Below are positions 1 to 5,072 of a stretch of DNA of 5,072 nucleotides, piece after piece. The notes beneath the pieces are model-generated. The model saw only the letters and a list, made by a program, of their open reading frames with translations, searched no databases and was not told the origin of the DNA. Position numbers and translations under genes: made by a program. Position 1 is the stretch's first letter. Each line of letters opens with the position of its first letter. Source of the stretch: Dehalococcoidales bacterium (GTDB lineage: Bacteria > Chloroflexota > Dehalococcoidia > Dehalococcoidales > JAQTRN01); NCBI GenBank assembly GCA_028711795.1, contig JAQTRN010000092.1:1-5072 (forward strand), in the 5' to 3' direction.

Positions 1-1056
1 GCAGACCGCCTCGGCAATGTCACCCCCGGAGAGAAACAGACCGCCCAACCGGTGACTGGCCAGAATAGCAGACACCGCTTCGGCCATGGCGGGCGCCACT
101 AACCGTCGCGCGGTCGGGTCATATTGCGAAAAGGTCGAGGTAATAGCCACCGTCTTTCCCCGGGCCAGAAAACCGGTGGCTTCTCTGACCAAACGCTCAA
201 CTTCGGAAACAATGTCTCCTCGGCCAAGACACTCGATATCCAGATTTAAGGCCGGCAGCCTCACTTCGTCCTTCGCCCTGAGTAATTGCTCAGCGGCTAC
301 CCGGTTGAGAGAGCCGACTACGGCCAGCGCCGGCCAACAGTTTCCGCTGGTTGGTCGCCTGACACTTCCCCGGAACTCGTTGTCCAGAAGAACAGTCAAC
401 TCTCTGGCCAGGCCTGCTGAGCCACAGAGCAACCAGCGTCCCCCGGAAAGGGCCGCCGCCCGAGCGATAGCGGCCAGATGGGACTGTAGCACCGCGTCAC
501 AGACTACGACTTTCTGTGGCATCCGGTCAATCGCACGATAGATTGCCTCCGCCCCGGCATTGACAACTTCAAGAGACACCAGGCCGACCTGGCACCGGGT
601 TGATGGCTCAAGCAGCCGGGGAATATACGCCTCTCTGGCCGGAGCCGAAGGGTCACGGGCGAACTGAGTATCAGTCACTCTGGCCCCATTCACCAGCATG
701 GTGCCATTCAACGTAGCCCGGCCGGCTGCCGGGAAAGCCGGAGCTACTACTATCTTATCGCAGGCCAATTCTTCCATGACTGCTCGCAACTCAATACCGA
801 CGTTACCCCTTAGTGTGGAGTCCACTTTCTTGTATATGGTTCTTCCGGACAGAGCCTTAACCGCCCGGTGTACCTTTTGATAAGCAATGTCGGCAGCATC
901 AGCCCGGCTGCTGGTGTTAAGGACGGTAACCGCCGCCAGTGAGCGGTAACTGCTATTTATAACGACCACGGTGCCCCATCCCAGGACGGCGAAGTAGCCA
1001 CCGCTATCCATAGCACCGGTCAGATCATCCGCGATAATACCCAGCGTACTGGCCAT
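1..1056 (-). CDS. Four-carbon acid sugar kinase family protein (DUF1537), C-terminus beyond window
   Basis: The reverse strand is open without a stop from ATG at 1056 to the window edge, giving 352 residues. Family members are usually about 400-430 residues, so roughly the last 50-80 are missing. Residues 7-15 read IIADDLTGA and 76-85 read KKVDSTLRGN, both hallmarks of the N-terminal substrate-binding domain. APAFPAAGR (105-113) follows, then a region like VNG...T.FARDP. SGGD at 343-346 fits the glycine-rich nucleotide-binding part of the C-terminal domain. Characterised family members (OtnK, DtnK) phosphorylate erythronate, threonate or 3-oxo-tetronate with ATP in the cytoplasm. Substrate cannot be read from sequence here, so no symbol is given. 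In-frame codons upstream of 1056 reach a TAA at 1099-1101 without another ATG, GTG or TTG, so this start is firm, although its ribosome-binding site (GGGG about 14 bases away) is weak. It is divergent from the phosphorylase gene. Family call sure; role inferred. Confidence 0.93.
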   Translation of the reverse strand, partial: MASTLGIIADDLTGAMDSGGYFAVLGWGTVVVINSSYRSLAAVTVLNTSSRADAADIAYQKVHRAVKALSGRTIYKKVDSTLRGNVGIELRAVMEELACDKIVVAPAFPAAGRATLNGTMLVNGARVTDTQFARDPSAPAREAYIPRLLEPSTRCQVGLVSLEVVNAGAEAIYRAIDRMPQKVVVCDAVLQSHLAAIARAAALSGGRWLLCGSAGLARELTVLLDNEFRGSVRRPTSGNCWPALAVVGSLNRVAAEQLLRAKDEVRLPALNLDIECLGRGDIVSEVERLVREATGFLARGKTVAITSTFSQYDPTARRLVAPAMAEAVSAILASHRLGGLFLSGGDIAEAVC

Positions 1057-1148
1057 CTCAGTTTGATTCCCCGTTTCCCTGCACTCAATGATGATGTATT
1101 ATACTCTTTATAGGGAATACACCACACCAATCACACCAGGAGGAGAAA
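1057..1148. promoter_or_regulatory. Divergent promoter region between the sugar-acid kinase and phosphorylase genes
   Basis: This is the only sizeable non-coding stretch, and it lies between two divergently transcribed genes, so it should hold both promoters. Its centre (1086-1112) is clearly more AT-rich than the flanks. On the minus strand a perfect TATAAT occupies 1098-1103, about 42 bases upstream of the kinase ATG. On the plus strand TATACT (1100-1105) or TATTAT (1097-1102) could serve the phosphorylase. No convincing -35 box is seen at standard spacing on either strand; the nearest are TTTCCC at 1074-1079 (plus strand, 17 bases from TATTAT) and TTGGTG at 1125-1130 (minus strand, spacing 21, too long). 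The existence of promoters is a solid inference from gene layout; the exact hexamers are tentative. Confidence 0.6.
1138..1145 (+). promoter_or_regulatory. Strong Shine-Dalgarno site for the phosphorylase TTG start
   Basis: AGGAGGAG sits 3 bases before TTG at 1149 (5 bases after the AGGAGG core). It decides the start: the first in-frame methionine downstream is at residue 77 and would remove most of the conserved N-terminal domain, while the TTG-initiated protein begins directly with the expected N-terminal motif (LNELANNLWWSW). Confidence 0.88.
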
Positions 1149-3290
1149 TTGCTGAACAACCCGGTACTGCCGGAGCGTATTAAACGGCTGAACGAGCTGG
1201 CTAACAACCTGTGGTGGAGCTGGCATTCCGAGGGGCAGGAGCTTTTCCGATCGCTGGACTACACTCTCTGGAGAGCCAGCGGGCATAATCCGGTCCAACA
1301 GTTGCGCGAGATCAATCATGACCAGTTATTGGCTGCCGCCCACGACTCCGCTTTTCTCCGGTTATACGATGCCGTGATGACTGCCTTCGACCGGGATATA
1401 AACAGCGATGATACCTGGTTCCAGACCCACAACAAACTACCCGCAAGCGAATCAATCGCCTACTTTTCACCGGAGTTCGCCATACACAGTTCCTTACCCA
1501 TATACGCCGGCGGCCTGGGGATTCTGGCCGGGGATATCTGCAAGGAAGCCAGCGACCTGGGAATACCCCTCGTTGGGATTGGTTTTATGTATCCCCAGGG
1601 GTATTTTCACCAGCATATCTCAGCCGAAGGCTGGCAGGAAGAGATTTACCGGCAGCTCAATTTCAATGAAGTACCCATCAGTCCTATCCGCCCGACCCCA
1701 GAAGGCGGGTGTGGCCCTCTGGTAAGTATCGAACTGGGCGATAGACCACTTCACCTCGGTGCCTGGTTAGTCCACTCCGGGCGCGTTAGATTGTACCTGC
1801 TGTGCTGCAATGTTGAAGAGAACACATACGAAGACCGGCAATTGTGTTCCCGCCTCTATACCGCCGACCGCGAGCAACGTATCCAGCAGGAGATCGCACT
1901 GGGGATTGGAGGAGTACGTGTCTTACGCCAGCTTGGCATTGAGCCATCCGTCTGGCACGCCAATGAGGGACACACCAGCTTCATGATGCTGGAGCGTATC
2001 CGGGAGCAAGTAGTCAAAGGAGTATCTTTTAACGACGCTGTCCAGCGGGTCCAGGCGACTACCATATTCACCACCAATACACCGGTCCCGGCAGGACACG
2101 ACATCTTCCCTGCGGCACTGGTGGAGAGATATTTCAACCACTACTGGGAATCTCTCGGTATCGACCGCCAGACATTCATGAAGCTGGGTCAAGAGGAGAA
2201 TGGTAACGACCAGACTTTCAATATGACGGTGCTCGGTATGAAGATGGCCGATTACCGCAATGGCGTAAGCCAACTGCACGGCGCGGTAGCCAGAAAAATG
2301 TGGCACGGACTCTGGCCGGAACTCAAAGAAGACGAAGTGCCGATATCACATGTGACTAACGGAGTCCATCTGCCCACCTGGATTGCTCCCGAGTTGAATA
2401 CGCTCTTCGAGAAATACCTCGGACGGGACTGGCTAAGCCATCACGACAGCCCTGAGTTGTGGCAACACATCATGGATATCCCCGACGGCGAGCTATGGGA
2501 AGTACACCAGCTACTGAAACGTAAACTGACACACGTCGTCCGTGAGCGGGCACAGCAACGGTTGGCCGAAGACGGCGTGGCACCACAACAGGTGCTGGCT
2601 ATGGGCGCTCTGCTTGATTCGGATATTCTGACCATCGGGTTTGTCAGACGGTTCACCGAGTACAAACGGCCGACGCTACTTTTCCACGATGTTGGGCGAC
2701 TTAAACGAATAATAGAAAACCGCTGGCAGCCAGTCCAGATAATCTTCTCCGGTAAGTCCCATCCGGCTGACTTCCCCTCGAAATACCTACTACAAAGGGT
2801 CTATTCCCTGGCGACCGGTCCGGAGTTTCAAGGGCGGATTGGTTTCGTGGAAGACTACGATATGCATATCGCTCACTACCTGGTCCAGGGAGTAGACATC
2901 TGGTTGAACACGCCCCGCCGACTGCAGGAAGCGTGTGGGACCAGCGGGATGAAAGCGTCACTCAACGGCGTCCTTCATCTGAGTGTACGCGACGGTTGGT
3001 GGCATGAAGGCTACGCCGGTAATAACGGCTGGGCAATCGGCGATGACGCGATATCCGATAGAGCAGAACAGGATAAAGATGACGCCGAAGCCTTATATCG
3101 CATCCTAGAAGAAGAGATAATACCACTCTACTACGAGCGAGACCTGAAAGGTATACCGCACGGCTGGATCCGCGTGCTCAAGCAGGCCATCAGCTCGCTG
3201 GCGCCCGTCTTCTGCGCCCGACGCATGATGAAGGAATATACCAAACGGATGTACCTGCCGGCATCCCGGTCGCGTGACAGCCAGAGCTAA
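1149..3290 (+). CDS. glgP: Alpha-glucan (glycogen) phosphorylase, DUF3417 N-terminal type
   Basis: This enzyme removes terminal alpha-1,4 glucose units from glycogen-type glucans with phosphate, giving glucose-1-phosphate (GT35 family, PLP-dependent, cytoplasmic). The 713 residues start with a DUF3417-like segment (NLWWSW, about 19-24). Catalytic-domain motifs follow in order: YAGGLGILAGD (119-129), QGYFHQ (150-155), WHANEGH (269-275), a TTNTPVPAGHD motif around 305-315, HVTNGVH (401-407), and the phosphate-binding segment RRFTEYKR (500-507), where R501 and K506 correspond to R569 and K574 of muscle phosphorylase. SGKSHPAD comes next, then GTSGMKA (597-603), in which K602 should carry pyridoxal phosphate. 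All expected key residues seem intact. Actinobacterial relatives of this subtype are longer (about 850); here little follows the catalytic core. It starts at TTG behind a strong ribosome site and ends 15 bases from the convergent glgA stop. The main uncertainty is the preferred glucan (glycogen or maltodextrin). Confidence 0.95.
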   Translation: MLNNPVLPERIKRLNELANNLWWSWHSEGQELFRSLDYTLWRASGHNPVQQLREINHDQLLAAAHDSAFLRLYDAVMTAFDRDINSDDTWFQTHNKLPASESIAYFSPEFAIHSSLPIYAGGLGILAGDICKEASDLGIPLVGIGFMYPQGYFHQHISAEGWQEEIYRQLNFNEVPISPIRPTPEGGCGPLVSIELGDRPLHLGAWLVHSGRVRLYLLCCNVEENTYEDRQLCSRLYTADREQRIQQEIALGIGGVRVLRQLGIEPSVWHANEGHTSFMMLERIREQVVKGVSFNDAVQRVQATTIFTTNTPVPAGHDIFPAALVERYFNHYWESLGIDRQTFMKLGQEENGNDQTFNMTVLGMKMADYRNGVSQLHGAVARKMWHGLWPELKEDEVPISHVTNGVHLPTWIAPELNTLFEKYLGRDWLSHHDSPELWQHIMDIPDGELWEVHQLLKRKLTHVVRERAQQRLAEDGVAPQQVLAMGALLDSDILTIGFVRRFTEYKRPTLLFHDVGRLKRIIENRWQPVQIIFSGKSHPADFPSKYLLQRVYSLATGPEFQGRIGFVEDYDMHIAHYLVQGVDIWLNTPRRLQEACGTSGMKASLNGVLHLSVRDGWWHEGYAGNNGWAIGDDAISDRAEQDKDDAEALYRILEEEIIPLYYERDLKGIPHGWIRVLKQAISSLAPVFCARRMMKEYTKRMYLPASRSRDSQS

Positions 3291-3316
3291 AATCAGACAG
3301 TATGTCTAGCCCCTGG
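3281..3316. terminator. Possible weak bidirectional terminator between convergent genes
   Basis: A perfect interrupted palindrome, AGACA-GTA-TGTCT, lies at 3295-3307 between the two stop codons and touches the glgA TAG (3306-3308). Outer segments also pair imperfectly: GCTA (3286-3289) with TAGC (3307-3310, competing with the inner stem for one base) and CCAG (3281-3284) with CTGG (3313-3316). A symmetric structure between tail-to-tail genes is where a shared terminator is expected. However, the inner stem is only five pairs and no T-tract follows on either strand, so it would be a poor intrinsic terminator. It may be chance. Confidence 0.3.
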
Positions 3317-4757
3317 CTTCAAACTGGGCCCGCTGATAGAGAGCCTCATACCGGGGTAAGAGAGTATGCCAGGAAGAGTCATTCCGCATTACCCGTACCA
3401 TCAGTTGCCGCCATTTTTCTTTATCCCCAAAAGCGGCCAGCGCCCGTTTGAGGGCTACGACGAGCTCGCCGGTATCATAGTTCTGGAAGACAAAACCAAG
3501 ACCGCGAGATAAATCAGGTGAGCAATCAGGCACTGTATCCGCCAGGCCACCGGTGCGGCGCACAACGGGAATAGCGCCGTACCGCATAGCGATCAGCGGC
3601 GTTAAACCACAGGGCTCAAACAGCGAAGGCATGAGAAAAATATCGCAACCGGCAAAGATAAGCTGAGCTAACGAGAAGTCAAGCACAAAGAAAACACGGG
3701 CTTTCTTAGCGTGCAAGTCTTCTAGCTTTTCCAGAAGTTCCTGGTACCGGGTATCACCGGTCCCTTGCAAAATAAACTGCATCTCCGTTGCCGGTAGTAA
3801 CTCAGCCAGAGCCTCAGCCGCGATATCCGGCCCCTTTTGATCGACCAGACGCCCCGCCATCCCCACCAGAGGGATTCGGGCATTCACCGGCAGACCAATT
3901 CTTTCCTGCAGGGCAAGTTTATTCTGTACCCGCCGGTCCAGGCTACTGACATCGTAGTTAACCTCAATATGCGGGTCCGTAGCCGGGTCAAATTGTTCGT
4001 AGTCGATGCCGTTGATAATGCCAACGAGTCTATCCTGACGCCTTCGCAGTAGCTCCTCCAGTCCCCGGCCATACTGCGGCGTTAAAATCTCCCGCGAGTA
4101 GGTCTCGCTGACTGTCGAGATAACATCACCATGGCAGATGCCCAGAGCCATGAAGTTATAGGTCTGGCCGCGGAGCGGGTCTCCCGGCGGTAGCAGATAC
4201 CCGTGCAGGCCGGCCCGCCCAGCGAAAGCGTCATCAAACCAACCCTGATAAGCGAGATTATGTATAGTAAAGACGCTGGCACAAGTGGAGTAGAAACTAT
4301 CCCCATGGCGAATGGCTTTCAGCCGGGCCGGGACCAGGCCGGTATGCCAATCATGGGCATGAATCACATCCGGTTGCCAGTCCAGGTACTTCGGCGTTTC
4401 CAGGGCTGCCAGGGAGAACAGAAGGAAACGAACTGCATCATCTGGCTCACCGTAGACGGCCATCCGGGAGAAAAATCTCTCGTTCTCTAACAGGTAGATA
4501 GGCGTCCCGCGGCGAAGTGCCACCTCCAGTACAGTGATATTTTCCCGGCCGCCCAGGAAGGGTACACTGAAAACACCCAGACGAGTCGTCTCATATCCGT
4601 CCAGGTTAACGATACCATAGCGGGGAATGACTGTGCGAGCGTCATACCCAATCTGGCGCAGAGCCGGTGGCAAAGAACCAATGACATCACCCAGGCCACC
4701 AACCTTGACCAGGGGGTAAGCCTCAGCCGCTACAAAAAGTACCCGGTTAACACTCAC
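3306..4757 (-). CDS. glgA: Glycogen synthase (ADP-glucose type), GT5
   Basis: GlgA elongates alpha-1,4 glucan chains by transferring glucose from a nucleotide sugar, normally ADP-glucose in bacteria. From GTG at 4757 the protein is 483 residues, matching the usual 470-490. It begins VNRVLFVAAEAYPLVKVGGLGDV, with K18 in the KVGGL donor-binding loop near the N-terminus. Further motifs are HAHDWHTG (133-140), TIHNLAYQGWF (164-174), GIINGID (246-252), AGRLVDQKG (301-309; R303 and K308 equal E. coli R300 and K305), and PSLFEPCGL (377-385; E381 equals E. coli E377), followed by RTGGLADTV. This is the full GT-B two-domain layout with no missing catalytic residue. The open frame extends to an ATG at 4820, but the extra 21 residues lie before the conserved beta-strand and overlap the branching-enzyme gene. 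GTG 4757 has GGGAG at 4765-4769 and is preferred. It overlaps the upstream gene by 11 bases, implying one transcript and coupled translation. Confidence 0.96.
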   Translation of the reverse strand: MSVNRVLFVAAEAYPLVKVGGLGDVIGSLPPALRQIGYDARTVIPRYGIVNLDGYETTRLGVFSVPFLGGRENITVLEVALRRGTPIYLLENERFFSRMAVYGEPDDAVRFLLFSLAALETPKYLDWQPDVIHAHDWHTGLVPARLKAIRHGDSFYSTCASVFTIHNLAYQGWFDDAFAGRAGLHGYLLPPGDPLRGQTYNFMALGICHGDVISTVSETYSREILTPQYGRGLEELLRRRQDRLVGIINGIDYEQFDPATDPHIEVNYDVSSLDRRVQNKLALQERIGLPVNARIPLVGMAGRLVDQKGPDIAAEALAELLPATEMQFILQGTGDTRYQELLEKLEDLHAKKARVFFVLDFSLAQLIFAGCDIFLMPSLFEPCGLTPLIAMRYGAIPVVRRTGGLADTVPDCSPDLSRGLGFVFQNYDTGELVVALKRALAAFGDKEKWRQLMVRVMRNDSSWHTLLPRYEALYQRAQFEARG

Positions 4758-5072
4758 TGCTTTGCTCCCGGTTGGCAAACACCCGATAGTCGATATCCGG
4801 GAAGATATTATCCAGCTCATAGAGTTCCCGGCACAGGCGACGAGCCGCCTCGTCTATTCGCCCTGAAGAAGCGATCTCAAACAGCTGCTCAAATCGGGAA
4901 ACGTGTTCCCGAAAACGGCTAACGGCATACTCCCGGGCCTGACCGGTAGTGATCAAGAAGGGCCAATCACTGGACTGGAGCAACAAAAGCTCTCTGGCCG
5001 CCTGAGCCAGAATCGCCGCCATATCCCCTGAGGGATCAGGGTAACGGTCTACCAGCTCTTCCATCATGAATT
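4747..5072 (-). CDS. 1,4-alpha-glucan branching enzyme, GH57/DUF1957 type, C-terminal part only
   Basis: Only the last 107 residues before TAA (4747-4749) are inside the window; the catalytic GH57 barrel and the start lie beyond 5072. The segment ARELLLLQSSDWPFLITTGQ followed by YAVSRFREHVSRFEQL is characteristic of the helical C-terminal DUF1957 domain of GH57 branching enzymes, which form alpha-1,6 branches in glycogen. The two adjacent ATG codons at 5062-5067 are internal methionines, because the frame stays open to the edge (a Phe codon precedes them) and the family needs some 400 further residues upstream. The gene runs directly into glgA with an 11-base overlap, so the two synthetic enzymes appear co-transcribed. 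Family assignment rests on the C-terminal motif and context. A GH57 alpha-amylase-like protein sharing this domain is the alternative. Confidence 0.85.
   Translation of the reverse strand, partial: FMMEELVDRYPDPSGDMAAILAQAARELLLLQSSDWPFLITTGQAREYAVSRFREHVSRFEQLFEIASSGRIDEAARRLCRELYELDNIFPDIDYRVFANREQSSEC
4765..4769 (-). promoter_or_regulatory. Ribosome-binding site supporting the GTG start of glgA
   Basis: On the minus strand GGGAG lies 7 bases before GTG at 4757, inside the 3' end of the branching-enzyme gene. It is the main sequence reason, along with homology of the N-terminus, for choosing this start over the in-frame ATG at 4820. Confidence 0.65.

Noticed and set aside
86..541. Plus-strand open frame of 151 codons
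   Set aside because: It lies wholly opposite the DUF1537 kinase, has no recognisable motif and a composition typical of an antisense shadow frame.
698..880. Plus-strand open frame of 60 codons
   Set aside because: Opposite the conserved APAFPAAGR and KKVDSTLRGN region of the kinase; no credible ribosome site or homology.
1923..2306. Minus-strand open frame of 127 codons (and similar ones at 1856-2137, 2441-2665, 2701-2961)
   Set aside because: All are antisense to strongly conserved phosphorylase motifs and read as low-plausibility proteins.
4203..4490. Plus-strand open frame of 95 codons
   Set aside because: Antisense to the conserved N-terminal half of GlgA; no supporting signals.
4758..4820. 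Extended ATG start for glgA at 4820
   Set aside because: The added 21 residues resemble no GlgA N-terminus and fall inside the branching-enzyme gene; GTG at 4757 has a ribosome site and gives the normal family length.
4747..5067. A free-standing 106-residue protein starting at the double ATG at 5062-5067
   Set aside because: The frame is open to the window edge and the residues match the C-terminal domain of a much longer GH57-type enzyme, so this is the tail of a cut gene.
1..5072. Search for tRNA or rRNA genes, CRISPR repeats, insertion-sequence ends, toxin-antitoxin or phage-defence genes
   Set aside because: Nearly all of the sequence is accounted for by four metabolic genes; no repeat array, inverted terminal repeats or transposase-like motif was seen by eye.

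Overview
The window is a compact bacterial segment for storage-glucan (glycogen) metabolism, with one unrelated sugar-acid kinase gene at its left edge. Coding density is very high: only about 92 bases (1057-1148) and 15 bases (3291-3305) lie outside genes. Start codons are ATG, TTG and GTG, with Shine-Dalgarno sites, and GC content looks moderate (mid-50s percent by eye). The gene set (a phosphorylase with a DUF3417-type N-terminus, a GlgA-type synthase and a GH57/DUF1957-type branching enzyme) suggests a free-living, often anaerobic or thermophile-related bacterium. Chloroflexota (Dehalococcoidia-like) is a plausible guess, but nothing here fixes the taxonomy.

Layout, left to right. (1) 1-1056, minus strand: the N-terminal 352 residues of a four-carbon acid sugar kinase (DUF1537 family), cut by the left edge. 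(2) 1057-1148: a short divergent promoter region with -10-like hexamers on both strands that overlap each other, three GGGAA-type motifs, and a strong AGGAGGAG ribosome-binding site. (3) 1149-3290, plus strand: a complete alpha-glucan phosphorylase of 713 residues starting at TTG. (4) 3291-3305: a 15-base gap between convergent stop codons, containing a small perfect palindrome. (5) 3306-4757, minus strand: a complete glycogen synthase GlgA of 483 residues starting at GTG. (6) 4747-5072, minus strand: the C-terminal 107 residues of a GH57-type 1,4-alpha-glucan branching enzyme, whose stop overlaps the glgA start by 11 bases.

How they work together: the branching enzyme and GlgA are translationally linked and would build branched alpha-1,4/alpha-1,6 glucan from ADP-glucose. 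The phosphorylase, transcribed towards them from its own promoter, would release glucose-1-phosphate from the same polymer. Synthesis and breakdown are therefore neighbours but not in one transcript. The kinase is transcribed away from the phosphorylase and has no evident role in glycogen metabolism. I found no mobile element, CRISPR array, RNA gene or clearly new system. The observations worth a second look are regulatory and structural, and they are modest.
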